Assembly: GCA_947495695.1 (NCBI GenBank)
Contig: CANLZP010000001.1
Span: forward strand, 827,069 to 891,068
DNA from: an uncultured Erythrobacter sp.
GTDB lineage: Bacteria; Pseudomonadota; Alphaproteobacteria; Sphingomonadales; Sphingomonadaceae
DNA length: 64,000 bases
Direction: 5' to 3'
Positions 19,764 to 29,276 of this stretch are shown here, piece by piece. The translations under genes were made by a program, and so were the position numbers. The notes under the pieces are model-generated. The model worked only from the letters and a program-made list of their open reading frames with translations, made no database searches and was not told the DNA's origin. Position 1 is the first letter of the stretch. The number at the start of each line of letters is the position of its first letter.

Positions 19764-21671
19764 ATGATGGATGATAAATCAGATCAACAGCACGAACAGG
19801 CTGGCCGACGCGGGCTGTTCTCTCGCAGGAAAGTTCTAGACGAGCTCGCGCTTATTGCAGATGCTGAGCCCGGTGAGGCCCAGGTCGACAAGGGCAAGCC
19901 TGATGAGCCCAAACCCGCGCGTTCTTTGGGCCCGTTGAGGATGGTTTATCGCACGGCGCTGAAATACCCCACACAGATAGCACTGGCGCTGGTAGCGTTG
20001 ATGATCACGGCGGGCGCGATGCTGGCCATCCCCGCCGGCTTCAAGATGATCATCGATCGCGGCTTTGCTGCTGGCGGAGACCCGGCTGACATCGCCCGAT
20101 GGTTCAGATATCTGCTGCTGATTGTCGGTGTGCTGGCTTTCGGCACGGCATTACGGTTTTACTTTGTCAGCTGGATTGGCGAGCGGGTGGTGGCTGATAT
20201 CCGCCGCGATGTGCAAACCAATTTGTTGCGCATGGCGCCTGGATTTTACGAGGAAAACAGCCCCAAGGAAATTTCCAGCCGGATGACATCGGACACGGCC
20301 ATTATCGAGCAAGTGGTCGGGACAACCGTGTCGGTTGCCTTGCGCAATGTGCTGATGGCCATCGGCGGCACCATCTATCTGTTTTACCTTGCCCCGAATA
20401 TGACCTTGGGATTGGCGCTGGTCATTCCTGCGATTGTCATCCCGATAACGGTTTTTGGCAGGCGGCTGCGCAATGTTTCGCGCACCAGCCAGGACCGTGT
20501 GGCCGATGTCGGCGCGATGATTTCCGAAGTTTTATCGGGCATGAAGATTGTCCAGGCGTTCAATCAGGAAAGCCGCGAACAAGAACGCTTTGGCGAGGCG
20601 GTGGAGCGCACCTTCACCATTGCCAAGCGCCGCATCCTGATCCGCGCGATCATGACTTCAGTGATTATCCTGCTCATCTTTGGTTCGATCACTCTCCTGA
20701 TGTGGCGCGGAGCAATCGGCGTCTCTCAAGGAGAGATTTCGGGCGGCACAATTGCGGCCTTTGTTCTCACTGGTGGCTTGGTGGCCGGTGCCTTTGGCGC
20801 TTTGACCGAGGTCTATGGCGATTTGCTGCGCGGGGCAGGTGCTGCCAGCCGACTGGCGGAATTGTTGGAGGCAAAGCCGGTTATCGCACCGCCAGCGCGG
20901 CCAGAAAAACTGCCAGACCCCGCGCGCGGCAGCCTGTCTTTCCGCAATGTCACCTTCCGCTATCCCACGCGGCTGGAAACCGCCGCGATCAAAGACTTTA
21001 CGCTGGAGGTCGAGCCGGGCGAGACGGTGGCCATTGTTGGCCCGTCAGGCGCAGGCAAATCGACGATATTTCAGCTGGTCGAACGCTTCTATGATCCGCA
21101 AGCCGGCACAATCCGGTTGGATGGCATTCCCTTGACCAAGGCCGATCCGGCTGAGGTGCGCCAGCGCATTGCCTTTGTCCCGCAAGACGGCGTGTTGTTC
21201 AGCGCGAATGCGCGCGACAATCTGCGCTATGGCCGCTGGGATGCCAGCGATGAAGAGATTTGGGAGGCTGCACGCACGGCCAATGCAGAAAGCTTTCTGC
21301 GCGATTTGCCCCAAGGGCTGGATACCTATCTGGGCGAGAACGGAACGCGCCTGTCGGGCGGCCAGCAACAACGTCTGGCTATCGCTAGAGCGGTTGTTCG
21401 CGATGCGCCGATCTTGCTGTTGGATGAAGCGACCAGCGCGCTGGATGCCGAAAGCGAGCAATTGGTGCAGCAAGCGCTCGACCGGTTGATGGCGCAACGC
21501 ACGACATTGGTGATCGCGCACCGATTGGCCACTGTGCGCGGGGCAGATCGCATCGTGGTGATGGAAGATGGCCAGATTGTTGAGCAGGGCACGCATGCCA
21601 AATTGTCCGAGGCTGGCGGGCTTTATGCCAAGCTGGCCAAGCTGCAATTTACCGTTGGCGAAGCGGCATAA
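19764..21671 (+). CDS. ABC exporter, fused permease and ATPase (MsbA-type)
   Basis: This is a half-transporter of 635 residues that should dimerise in the inner membrane and export a hydrophobic substrate. A charged, disordered cytoplasmic stretch covers about the first 60 residues. The six-helix type I exporter domain follows, then the nucleotide-binding domain with Walker A GPSGAGKST (about residue 426), Q-loop, signature LSGGQQQR (about 529), Walker B ILLLDEATSALD (about 550) and the H-loop IAHRLAT. All ATPase residues are intact. Substrate cannot be told from sequence: lipid, drug or peptide are possible. The gene is divergent from phaZ with about 170 bp between starts. Confidence 0.93.
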   Translation: MMDDKSDQQHEQAGRRGLFSRRKVLDELALIADAEPGEAQVDKGKPDEPKPARSLGPLRMVYRTALKYPTQIALALVALMITAGAMLAIPAGFKMIIDRGFAAGGDPADIARWFRYLLLIVGVLAFGTALRFYFVSWIGERVVADIRRDVQTNLLRMAPGFYEENSPKEISSRMTSDTAIIEQVVGTTVSVALRNVLMAIGGTIYLFYLAPNMTLGLALVIPAIVIPITVFGRRLRNVSRTSQDRVADVGAMISEVLSGMKIVQAFNQESREQERFGEAVERTFTIAKRRILIRAIMTSVIILLIFGSITLLMWRGAIGVSQGEISGGTIAAFVLTGGLVAGAFGALTEVYGDLLRGAGAASRLAELLEAKPVIAPPARPEKLPDPARGSLSFRNVTFRYPTRLETAAIKDFTLEVEPGETVAIVGPSGAGKSTIFQLVERFYDPQAGTIRLDGIPLTKADPAEVRQRIAFVPQDGVLFSANARDNLRYGRWDASDEEIWEAARTANAESFLRDLPQGLDTYLGENGTRLSGGQQQRLAIARAVVRDAPILLLDEATSALDAESEQLVQQALDRLMAQRTTLVIAHRLATVRGADRIVVMEDGQIVEQGTHAKLSEAGGLYAKLAKLQFTVGEAA

Positions 21672-21674
21672 AGC

Positions 21675-21706
21675 GGCGGTTCTGCCGCATGAAGCCGCCC
21701 TTTGCT
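21675..21706 (+). terminator. Possible terminator after the ABC exporter
   Basis: GGCGGTT at 21675-21681 can pair with AAGCCGCC at 21692-21699 with one bulged base. CTTTGCTCAATTTAATTTTA follows, a broken T-rich stretch. It starts four bases past the stop codon. The T-tract is imperfect, so confidence is low. Confidence 0.35.
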
Positions 21707-21836
21707 CAATTTAATTTTATCGATAAAGTCTCAATTGAAACCGACCAGTTGCAACTCAGCTTGCGTGCAATACTCTACAGACGTCCAATAATTGCGGCAC
21801 TCCCCCGCCGTTGACCGAAATCAGCAGGAGCAATCC

Positions 21837-24005
21837 ATGACAACCAAAGCCCTATTTGGCGCCAGCCTCTTGGCCCTGGCTTTCACTTCGCCAGCAATCG
21901 CGCAGAATGCCGCCGCGCCGGAAACAACCGCGCCGGAAGCCACAGTGAAAGATGAGGCTGCCCCCGTGGCGCTGAGCGATTATGGCGAGTGGGGCGTTGG
22001 TCTTGATCTGCTGGATGCTGATGCTGATCCTGGCGATGACTTCAACGCCTATGTGAATGGCAAATGGATTGCCGGAGTCGAGATTCCGGCTGAGCGATCA
22101 TCCTATGGCGCGGCTCAGCTGTTGATCGAAAAATCAAACGATGATGTCGAACAATTGATCGCCGACCTGGTCGCAAGCGATCCGGCCCCTGGCACCACCG
22201 AACGCCGCATCCTAGATGCCTACAACGCCTTCTCCGATACAGATGCGATTGATGCCTCTGGCCTTACCCCGGCCTATCCCTATCTGACCGAAATTTTCAA
22301 CGCACCAGATGTGGCAAGATTGGCCGAGCTGTTTCAAACGCCCGGCTATCCCGCGCTAATCTCGGTTGGCGTTACGGTCGACAGCAAAAACCCCGATTCC
22401 TACATTCCGTCGGTCGGCTTTGGCGGCATGGGCCTGCCCGACCGAGATTATTATCTGGTCGATAGCGAGCGCCATCTGGAAGTGCGCGCGGAGTATTTGA
22501 AACATCTCAGCTTCTTCCTGGAACAGGCGGGATATGCCGATCCATCGGCCGCGGCCGAAGCGATCTACGCCTTTGAACATAAGGTGGCCGAGCTGGAATG
22601 GGCGCGTCAGGTGATGCGCAATCCGGAACTGACTTATAACTCGCTAAGCGCAGAAGAATTGCAGGCGCTGTCTCCCGCATTCCCCATCCGATCCGTACTG
22701 GAGACCGGTGGCTTTGGTGATCAGCCGCAATTTCTGGCTCGGCAAATTCCTCCGACCACTGATGAGGTTGAGGAGCTTGGCCTGAGCGAAGAGCAATTGG
22801 ACATGATCGGCGGCGGATTGCCAGCGATGATGGATCTGATCAACACGACCGATCTGGCCACGCTCAAAGCATGGATGGCGGTGCGTTTCCTATCGGGGAA
22901 CTCTCCCTATCTGCACAGCGATCTGGATGAGGCCAATTTCAACTTCAATGGCAAGCTGCTGAACGGACAGGAAGAACAGCGTCCGCGCTGGAAGCGTGCG
23001 ATTACGGTTGTTGGCAACCAATTGGGTGAACAGCTCGCCGCATTGTATGTGGCGCGCTATTTCCCGCCCGAGGCAAAAGCCCGGATGAACGATCTGGTAG
23101 CCAATCTGAAGCTTTCCATGGGTCAAGGCCTTAGCGAAGTGAGTTGGATGAGCCCCGAAACGGTCGCACAAGCTGAGGCTAAGCTGGGCACGATGTCGGT
23201 GCAAGTTGGCTATCCTGACGAATTTGAGACCTATGAAGGCTTGGAAATCACGGGCGATAATCCGCTCGCCAACGCCATCAGCGCGACCAAGTGGGGGCAG
23301 GAAGATTCGCTGTCACAATTGGGCGAGCCCGTGGACAAGAATGAATGGCTGCTGCTGCCGCAAACCGTGAACGCTTATTATGCGCCCAACTTCAACCAAA
23401 TCGTCTTTCCAGCAGCGATTCTGCAGCCTCCATTTTTCAATCTGACGGCAGATCCTGCGGTCAATTATGGCGGTATTGGCGGCGTGATTGGTCATGAAAT
23501 CGGGCATGGGTTTGACGATCAAGGGTCGCAATATGATAGCGAAGGCGCGTTGCGCAATTGGTGGCAGGCAGAGGACCGCGAAGGGTTTGAGCAGCTGACC
23601 GCAAAGATGGGTAAGCTGATCGAGGCCTATTGCCCGATTGATGAAGGCGATGATGGCAAGATCTGCCTAAAGGCCGACCTGTCCATGGGTGAAACGCTGG
23701 GTGATGTGGTCGGTCTACAAATGGCCTATCGTGCCTATCGTATGTCGCTGGGCGGTGAAGAGGCCAAAGTGATTGACGGGCTGACCGGCGATCAACGGTT
23801 CTTGCTCGGCTTTGGCCAGGTTTGGCGATCAAAATTGCGCCCTGAGAATTTGCGCAACAGCCTGCTGACCGCCGTTCATCCTCCGTCCGAATTCCGTTTG
23901 AACAATGCTGTGCGCCATCTGGACGCTTGGTATGATGCATTTGATGTGGGGCCGGACAATGCGATGTATCTGGCGCCGGAAGATCGCGTCAAGATTTGGG
24001 AATAA
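21837..24005 (+). CDS. M13-family zinc metallopeptidase (neprilysin-like)
   Basis: This is a secreted or periplasmic endopeptidase of the neprilysin/PepO family, 722 residues. A signal peptide ends near IAQ-NA and is followed by an Ala/Pro/Thr-rich spacer. The N-terminal M13 domain starts at PGDDFNAYVNGKWI. The zinc site HEIGH is near residue 553 in GVIGHEIGHGFDDQGSQYD, the third ligand lies in GETLGDVVGLQ near 618, and the substrate-binding NAYYAPNFNQIVFPAAIL precedes them. The ATG at 21837 is chosen because AGGAG lies seven bases upstream and the signal peptide begins there. Such enzymes degrade small peptides, and the physiological target is unknown. Confidence 0.94.
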   Translation: MTTKALFGASLLALAFTSPAIAQNAAAPETTAPEATVKDEAAPVALSDYGEWGVGLDLLDADADPGDDFNAYVNGKWIAGVEIPAERSSYGAAQLLIEKSNDDVEQLIADLVASDPAPGTTERRILDAYNAFSDTDAIDASGLTPAYPYLTEIFNAPDVARLAELFQTPGYPALISVGVTVDSKNPDSYIPSVGFGGMGLPDRDYYLVDSERHLEVRAEYLKHLSFFLEQAGYADPSAAAEAIYAFEHKVAELEWARQVMRNPELTYNSLSAEELQALSPAFPIRSVLETGGFGDQPQFLARQIPPTTDEVEELGLSEEQLDMIGGGLPAMMDLINTTDLATLKAWMAVRFLSGNSPYLHSDLDEANFNFNGKLLNGQEEQRPRWKRAITVVGNQLGEQLAALYVARYFPPEAKARMNDLVANLKLSMGQGLSEVSWMSPETVAQAEAKLGTMSVQVGYPDEFETYEGLEITGDNPLANAISATKWGQEDSLSQLGEPVDKNEWLLLPQTVNAYYAPNFNQIVFPAAILQPPFFNLTADPAVNYGGIGGVIGHEIGHGFDDQGSQYDSEGALRNWWQAEDREGFEQLTAKMGKLIEAYCPIDEGDDGKICLKADLSMGETLGDVVGLQMAYRAYRMSLGGEEAKVIDGLTGDQRFLLGFGQVWRSKLRPENLRNSLLTAVHPPSEFRLNNAVRHLDAWYDAFDVGPDNAMYLAPEDRVKIWE

Positions 24006-24132
24006 CTGACCCGATCTTCGGGTGTCGATGTGCTCCGTGCTTGACATGATGCGTGGTCATGCAAAGGCATCGGCCAGGCGCTGCCAATTATTCTCGTAGC
24101 GTCGCGATGGCTTTGTTGAGGACCTGGCGCAG

Positions 24133-24990
24133 ATGACAATTTTGCAGCTTTTGCTGATTGCAGTGGTGCAGGGGATATCGGAGTTTCTTCCGATATCCTC
24201 GTCCGGCCACCTGATCCTGATCCCCTATCTGACCGATTTGCCTGACCAAGGCCCGCAGATCGACGTGGCGGTACATGTCGGATCGCTGCTGGCAATTGTC
24301 GTCTATTTCTTCAAGGATGTGGTGGTGCTGGCGCGCGGCGGTTTTGCCAGCATCGGGCTTGGCGGCAGCAATTCCAATGCTCCGGCAGAACGCCGCCTGT
24401 TCTGGTGGATTGTGCTGGGAACCATTCCGGCAGTGATGTTTGGGCTATCGATCAAAATGGGCGCGTTTAACGGGATTGCAGAGGGCCTGTTCGGCATCAC
24501 CATTGTCGATGATGATCTGATGTCATCGATCCGCTTTACCGATCTGATTGCGTTCAACTTGATCGTCTATGGCATCTTGCTGGGCGTTGCGGACTGGTTG
24601 GGCAAAGAGGTCAAATCCTTCGAGAACATGAGCTGGAAAGACGGGTTGATCGTGGGTCTGGCGCAAGCCTTGGCCATCATTCCGGGCACCAGCCGATCGG
24701 GCGTTACGATGACTGCGGCGCGCGCTCTGGGGTACAGGCGGGTAGAGGCTGCGCGCTTCTCGTTCCTGCTCTCCATCCCGGCAGTGGCGGGTGCAGGCGT
24801 GCTGATCGTGCCAGAAATTTTCGAAGCCGGTGCCAGCCTTGCATGGGATGCGCTGATCGCCGGCGTGCTGACCTTTATTGCGGCCTTTGCGACTATGGCG
24901 TTCCTCATGAATTTCCTGAAGAGGGCCTCGATGATGGTCTTTGTTGTGTATCGGGTGGCGCTGGGTGTTGCCTTGCTTTTGGCCTTTTAG
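24133..24990 (+). CDS. uppP: Undecaprenyl-diphosphate phosphatase
   Basis: UppP (BacA) dephosphorylates undecaprenyl diphosphate to recycle the lipid carrier for peptidoglycan and polysaccharide synthesis, and confers some bacitracin resistance. The 285-residue polytopic protein has the two conserved active-site motifs: EFLPISSSGH at residues 17-26 and PGTSRSGVTM near residue 185. It has about eight membrane helices. A 6-bp hairpin (ACCCGA-TCT-TCGGGT, 24009-24023) lies between it and the peptidase gene but lacks a T-run. Confidence 0.96.
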   Translation: MTILQLLLIAVVQGISEFLPISSSGHLILIPYLTDLPDQGPQIDVAVHVGSLLAIVVYFFKDVVVLARGGFASIGLGGSNSNAPAERRLFWWIVLGTIPAVMFGLSIKMGAFNGIAEGLFGITIVDDDLMSSIRFTDLIAFNLIVYGILLGVADWLGKEVKSFENMSWKDGLIVGLAQALAIIPGTSRSGVTMTAARALGYRRVEAARFSFLLSIPAVAGAGVLIVPEIFEAGASLAWDALIAGVLTFIAAFATMAFLMNFLKRASMMVFVVYRVALGVALLLAF

Positions 24991-25083
24991 CCGCAGGCCT
25001 GCATAAACAGGCGCAAACGCAAAAAGTCGGAACTTTTCTGCCGGGCTGTTGGTTGGAAGAGTGATGCACATGGAAACACCAAC

Positions 25084-25341
25084 ATGGCCCTGATTCTGCT
25101 GATATTGCTGGGAGGCTTGCTAGGCTGGCTCGCCTCGATCATGGCGCGCAGCGAAACGCCAACTGGCATCCTGACCGATATGGGCATTGGTATTGTGGGC
25201 GCGCTTGTCGGCGGCGTATTCTTCAATCACGGATCGATCTTGGGCGGCCTGTCTGCTTTTGCGCTGCTGATTGCTGTGGCGGGATCGGTTGCCCTGCTTG
25301 CGCTCTACAATTTCGTCATCCGGCCCAATCTGCACAAATAG
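25084..25341 (+). CDS. Small GlsB/YeaQ/YmgE-like membrane protein
   Basis: This 85-residue protein has three hydrophobic segments (LILLILLGGLLGWLASIM, GIGIVGALVGGVFF, and a C-terminal helix). It matches the transglycosylase-associated / GlsB family of small stress-linked inner-membrane proteins, whose biochemical role is not settled. The Gly-rich middle segment GILTDMGIGIVGALVGG is the family hallmark. It follows uppP by about 90 bp and converges on phhA 30 bp further on. The ribosome-binding site is weak. Confidence 0.75.
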   Translation: MALILLILLGGLLGWLASIMARSETPTGILTDMGIGIVGALVGGVFFNHGSILGGLSAFALLIAVAGSVALLALYNFVIRPNLHK

Positions 25342-25371
25342 ACACGCCATCGGCTCAGCCGACCGCCAAAG

Positions 25372-26310
25372 TCAGACCGGGTCGGCGCCCGATCCGCGTC
25401 CACCGCGCAGCAGGTATTCCTGGGTCCCACGATGCACCACATTGTCTACATCAATCACCGCCGAATTGGCATAGGTGAAGGCTGGGGCAAGGCTGCGATA
25501 GAGCCGGTCAAAATCGCGCTCCACAGTCTGCCGGAATAAATCATCGAAGCTCTCGATTACGAAATAGGTCGGCTGCAAATCGCTGATCACATAATCGGTG
25601 CGCATGACTCGATCGACATTCAGCATGATCCGATTGGGGCTCTGCGCTTCTACCGCAAATCGCGCCTCGGTTGGGCCAGATAAAATGCCCGCGCCATAGG
25701 CCTTGATCCCGTCAGATTCTTCGATCAGGCCAAATTCCACCGTATACCAATAAAGCGCACCCAGCGCCTTCAGGCGGTTGTAGCGCATGGCCTTCCACCC
25801 GGCGCGGCCATATTCCTGCATGTAGTCAGCAAACACCGGATCGGTCAGCATCGGCACATGGCCGAAAACATCGTGGAACACATCGGGTTCCTGGATGTAG
25901 TCGAAGGTCTCGCGCGTGCGGATGAAATTGCCCGCAGGAAAGCGGCGATTGGCCAGGTGCCAGAAGAACACGTGATCGGGGATCAGCATCGGCACCGGAA
26001 TAACGCTCCATCCGGTCAGGACATCCAGCTCAGCCGACAGTCGATCAAATTCGGGTACACCGCCGCGCGCAAGGTCCAGTTTTTCCAGCCCGCGCATGAA
26101 TGCTGTGGCCGCCCGGCCTGGCAAAACGCCCATTTGGCGTTCAAAAAGCTCGTCCCAAATGGCGTGACCGGATTGATCATAATCGGCCTGCTGCGGCTCA
26201 ACCCAATCGTCCCCCAAATGGGCAGGCTTTTGCAACGGCGCAGTATAAATATCTCCCTCAAGTTCGGGGAGTACGCTAAAGTCGGTTTCGGTTGTTGCTG
26301 ATGATCCCAT
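25372..26310 (-). CDS. phhA: Phenylalanine 4-monooxygenase
   Basis: This non-heme-iron, tetrahydropterin-dependent enzyme converts phenylalanine to tyrosine. The 312-residue protein has the iron ligands in FHDVFGHVPML (His146 and His151) and the glutamate ligand in YTVEFGLIEE (about Glu192), plus the pterin loop region. It lacks the ACT regulatory domain of animal enzymes, as expected for bacterial PhhA. ATG 26310 starts a protein of normal length. The frame stays open another 87 codons upstream, but that stretch is antisense to ppk2. Start codons of phhA and ppk2 are 55 bp apart, so promoters are tightly packed. No pterin-recycling phhB gene is in the window. Confidence 0.95.
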   Translation of the reverse strand: MGSSATTETDFSVLPELEGDIYTAPLQKPAHLGDDWVEPQQADYDQSGHAIWDELFERQMGVLPGRAATAFMRGLEKLDLARGGVPEFDRLSAELDVLTGWSVIPVPMLIPDHVFFWHLANRRFPAGNFIRTRETFDYIQEPDVFHDVFGHVPMLTDPVFADYMQEYGRAGWKAMRYNRLKALGALYWYTVEFGLIEESDGIKAYGAGILSGPTEARFAVEAQSPNRIMLNVDRVMRTDYVISDLQPTYFVIESFDDLFRQTVERDFDRLYRSLAPAFTYANSAVIDVDNVVHRGTQEYLLRGGRGSGADPV

Positions 26311-26365
26311 AACTGGTTTCAATTCATACCATTGGTGACAGGGAGTTACAAATGCGGAGGTCGGT

Positions 26366-27145
26366 TTGGGCAAGTTAAAGGGTAAAGCATATGGCAAGCT
26401 GCTCGAGCCTTTGGAGCAAGAGCTGGTCGCTATGGCCCGCTGGGCGCGCACGACCGGGCAGCGCATTTGCGTGTTGTTCGAAGGGCGCGACACTGCCGGT
26501 AAGGGCGGGGCAATCCGCGCGGTAGGCGGTCGGCTCAATCCGCGGCAATGCCATATCGTCGCGCTGGCCAAGCCAACCGAGGCAGAACAAACCCAGTGGT
26601 ATTTCCAGCGCTACGTCGCGCATCTGCCCAGCGCGGGCGAGATCGTTCTGTTTGATCGCAGCTGGTACAATCGTGCCGGGGTGGAAAAGGTTATGGGCTA
26701 TGCCAATGATGCTCAGGTCAATTTGTTCTTGGAGCAGGTGCCCGCGTTTGAAAAAATGCTGACCGACGATGGAATTCTGCTGTTCAAATATTGGCTGACT
26801 ACGGATCAGGAACAGCAAGAGGAACGGTTGAAAGAACGATTGGAAGACCCGCTAAAACGCTGGAAGCTGTCGCCTGTCGATATGGCGGCGCGGGCGAAAT
26901 ATGATGACTATACGAAGGCCCGCGAAGCCATGCTGAGCGCTACGCACAGCGATCATGCGCCTTGGACCTTGGTGGATTTTAACGATCAGAAACGCGGCCG
27001 CCTGACCTTGATTCGCAACCTGCTCGACCGTTTGCCCGATACGCAGGTCAATCCGCCCGAGATTGAATTTCCAGATCTGGACCATCCTCCGATGGCCGAG
27101 AGTTATGACGTCATACAGCCGATTGAGGATTACCCATTGGATTAG
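26366..27145 (+). CDS. ppk2: Polyphosphate kinase 2
   Basis: PPK2 enzymes transfer phosphate between polyphosphate and nucleotides, usually making NTP or NDP from NDP or NMP. The 259-residue single-domain protein shows Walker A FEGRDTAGKGG (residues 39-48), the lid-region arginines, and Walker B VLFDRSWYNRAGVEKVMG at about residues 94-111. The start is a TTG, supported by a perfect GGAGG at 26356-26360 five bases before it. The only nearby ATG (26352) is out of frame. Single-domain PPK2 class I prefers diphosphates, but the class cannot be fixed by eye. Confidence 0.93.
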   Translation: MGKLKGKAYGKLLEPLEQELVAMARWARTTGQRICVLFEGRDTAGKGGAIRAVGGRLNPRQCHIVALAKPTEAEQTQWYFQRYVAHLPSAGEIVLFDRSWYNRAGVEKVMGYANDAQVNLFLEQVPAFEKMLTDDGILLFKYWLTTDQEQQEERLKERLEDPLKRWKLSPVDMAARAKYDDYTKAREAMLSATHSDHAPWTLVDFNDQKRGRLTLIRNLLDRLPDTQVNPPEIEFPDLDHPPMAESYDVIQPIEDYPLD

Positions 27146-27171
27146 GTTTCGCGCTCGGCTCCGCCAACAGG

Positions 27172-28053
27172 TCAAACAATCGCACGGGCCTTCACGCAAT
27201 GGCGGCCATCGCTGGCAAAGCTGCCTAGCTCGATCGCATCGCCGTCCTGGCGCATCGCCAGATGCAAGGTCTCGCCTGCGACTGCCGGGCTGACCGCCCG
27301 AAACGCGAATTGGGTCAGTCGGTTGTCGCCCAGCTGGCGCGCGGCCATTTGCAGCAAAAGACTGGCCATCAGCGGCCCATGCACCACCAGTCCACGATAG
27401 CGTTCTTCGGCGCTGGCATAGGGCGCGTCATAATGGATCCGGTGGGTGTTGAACGTAAGCGCGGAAAAGCGGAACAGTAGGGTTTCGGATGGAGTGATCG
27501 CCAGGTGGTGATCCCAGCCAGACGGATCGAAGGCCCCCTCACCAGGCAGTGCCGGGCTGAGCGGCGCATCGTCTGCAACCGCATCGCGATAGACCAGTGT
27601 TTGGGTCTCGCGCACGGCTTCTTGCCCATCGCAACTTGTCACATGTTCGACGTCAACAAAAGCGAGCTTGCCACTGCTGCCGTTTTTCTCGGCAATGGAG
27701 GCGATCCGGCTTGTCCGGTTGATCTGCGCGCGCAGCGTTATGGGTGCCAGGAATTCTATGCTGCTGGAGGCCCACATGCGGCGCGGCAGTGGGACAGGGG
27801 GAAAGAAGCTGTCCGCGCTGTCATCGCGCGCTGGATGGCCGTCTATGCCCAAAGATGCAGTGGGGGCCTCTGGTGTGCATAGGCAAAAGTGGATGCCTTG
27901 CGGCATGGCCGAGTCATCGGGTGAGGGCAGATCGAACGTAGCACACCAGCGCCGCGCCAAGGCAGAGTTCATCTGGTCTTGGGCCACCATCTCGCGGCCC
28001 AGCCATTGGTCCCATTGGCCTGAGCCTTGGTCTGAACCCTGATCCGCCATCAT
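27172..28053 (-). CDS. FAS1/HTD2-like hot-dog dehydratase (mesaconyl-C4-CoA hydratase-like)
   Basis: A 293-residue protein with a double hot-dog architecture. The N-terminal half has an FAS1-like dehydratase domain (PPVPLPRRMWASSSIEF) and the C-terminal half has a MaoC-like motif FNTHRIHYDAPYA, followed by GLVVHGPLMASLLLQMA. This layout is shared with 3-hydroxyacyl-thioester dehydratases (HTD2) and mesaconyl-C4-CoA hydratases. It should hydrate an enoyl-CoA. Its ATG overlaps the thiolase stop as ATGA, and it is last in the acyl-CoA operon. It is the only candidate enoyl-CoA hydratase in that operon. Confidence 0.85.
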   Translation of the reverse strand: MMADQGSDQGSGQWDQWLGREMVAQDQMNSALARRWCATFDLPSPDDSAMPQGIHFCLCTPEAPTASLGIDGHPARDDSADSFFPPVPLPRRMWASSSIEFLAPITLRAQINRTSRIASIAEKNGSSGKLAFVDVEHVTSCDGQEAVRETQTLVYRDAVADDAPLSPALPGEGAFDPSGWDHHLAITPSETLLFRFSALTFNTHRIHYDAPYASAEERYRGLVVHGPLMASLLLQMAARQLGDNRLTQFAFRAVSPAVAGETLHLAMRQDGDAIELGSFASDGRHCVKARAIV

Positions 28054-29276
28054 GTGGCTCGTTCAAATACCGCAGCGATGCCTTGTCCGCCGCCAATGCA
28101 CATGGTTTCCAGGCCATACCGTGCACCGCGTCGGTGCATTTCATGAGCCATATCGGCCAGGATACGCCCGCCAGTCGCGCCGATGGGATGGCCCAACGAA
28201 ATGCCCGAACCATTCACGTTCAATATGTCGCGGCGCGAATCGTCCTCAGACCAGCCCCAACCCTTCAACACAGCCAAGACTTGCGGAGCGAAGGCTTCGT
28301 TCAGCTCGACCAGATCAATATCGTCCCAGCTATAGCCGCGCCGTTCGAACAGACGCTCGGTCGCCGGAACAGGGCCAATTCCCATACGCGAGGGATCACA
28401 CCCAGCTGCTGCCCAGCCACCAAACCACAGCATCGGATCAAGGCCCAATTCTTCCAGTTTGTCTTCTGCGACGACCAGACAGGCCGCGGCGGCATCATTT
28501 TGCTGGCTGGCATTGCCTGCGGTGACAATCGCATCGGGATCGCGGCGTCCATCGATGGCGCGCAGTTTGCCCAGGCTTTCCATCGAGGCATCGGTGCGGA
28601 AGCCTTCGTCCTTGGCAAAGGTGATCGGATCACCCCGACGCTGCGGAATTTCGACTGGCACCAATTGTGCATCAAACTTGCCCGCGTCCCATGCGGCCGC
28701 CGCGTTCTGGTGGCTGCGCACGGCATAGGCGTCGGCCTGTTCGCGGGTGATATTATAATCCTTGGCCAGATTATCTGCCGTTTCGATCATGCCGGTGATC
28801 ACGCCAAAGCGCTCGATCGGCTGGCTCATTACCCGTCCGCGCGACAGCCGGTCATGCAGAGTGATGTCACCCATCCGTGCGCCGCCGCGCCCTTGCGTGG
28901 TGTAATGTTCGACATTGGACATGCTTTCGCAGCCGCCCGCCACCACTACGTCTGCCATGCCGGTTTCCACCATCATGGCGGCATTGGCGATGGCTTGCAG
29001 CCCGGAACCGCAGCGTCGGTCGAGTTGATACCCGGGCACTTCCAAAGGCAGATCAGCGGCGAGCCACGACCAGTGCCCAATGCACGGTGCCTCGCCATTG
29101 CCATAGCCTTGGCTGAACACAACATCGTCCACGCGGGCAGGATCAATGCCGCTGCGGGCGACCAGCTCTTTCAGGATGATCGCACCCAGCTCGCCCGCGT
29201 TCAGGCTGGACAGGCTGCCCAGAAATTTGCCGACAGGTGTGCGGAGCGGGGAAACAATTGCGGCGCGTCTGGTCAT
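28050..29276 (-). CDS. Acetyl-CoA acetyltransferase (degradative thiolase)
   Basis: A 408-residue thiolase with the complete catalytic set: nucleophile cysteine in LDRRCGSGLQAI (near residue 91), NEAFAPQVLA, the histidine of GHPIGATGGRI and the C-terminal cysteine of TMCIGGGQGIA. The DRRCGSG variant of the active-site loop is found in FadI/PcaF-like enzymes from many catabolic clusters. It sits third in the minus-strand operon: it shares one base with the CoA-transferase stop and four with the dehydratase start. It is only distantly similar to the thiolase at 16.2 kb, so the two are not a recent duplication. Confidence 0.94.
   Translation of the reverse strand: MTRRAAIVSPLRTPVGKFLGSLSSLNAGELGAIILKELVARSGIDPARVDDVVFSQGYGNGEAPCIGHWSWLAADLPLEVPGYQLDRRCGSGLQAIANAAMMVETGMADVVVAGGCESMSNVEHYTTQGRGGARMGDITLHDRLSRGRVMSQPIERFGVITGMIETADNLAKDYNITREQADAYAVRSHQNAAAAWDAGKFDAQLVPVEIPQRRGDPITFAKDEGFRTDASMESLGKLRAIDGRRDPDAIVTAGNASQQNDAAAACLVVAEDKLEELGLDPMLWFGGWAAAGCDPSRMGIGPVPATERLFERRGYSWDDIDLVELNEAFAPQVLAVLKGWGWSEDDSRRDILNVNGSGISLGHPIGATGGRILADMAHEMHRRGARYGLETMCIGGGQGIAAVFERAT

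Noticed and set aside
26320-26345. Pho-box-like sequence between phhA and ppk2
   Set aside because: On the minus strand TGTAA and TGTCA are 10 bases apart, not 11, and the first half-site is mismatched. Without the correct period it is not a credible PhoB site, although ppk2 is a plausible target.
26310-26571. N-terminal extension of phenylalanine hydroxylase
   Set aside because: The frame is open for 87 more codons upstream of ATG 26310, but it is antisense to ppk2 and the extra sequence has no homology-like pattern. The normal PhhA length is reached from 26310.
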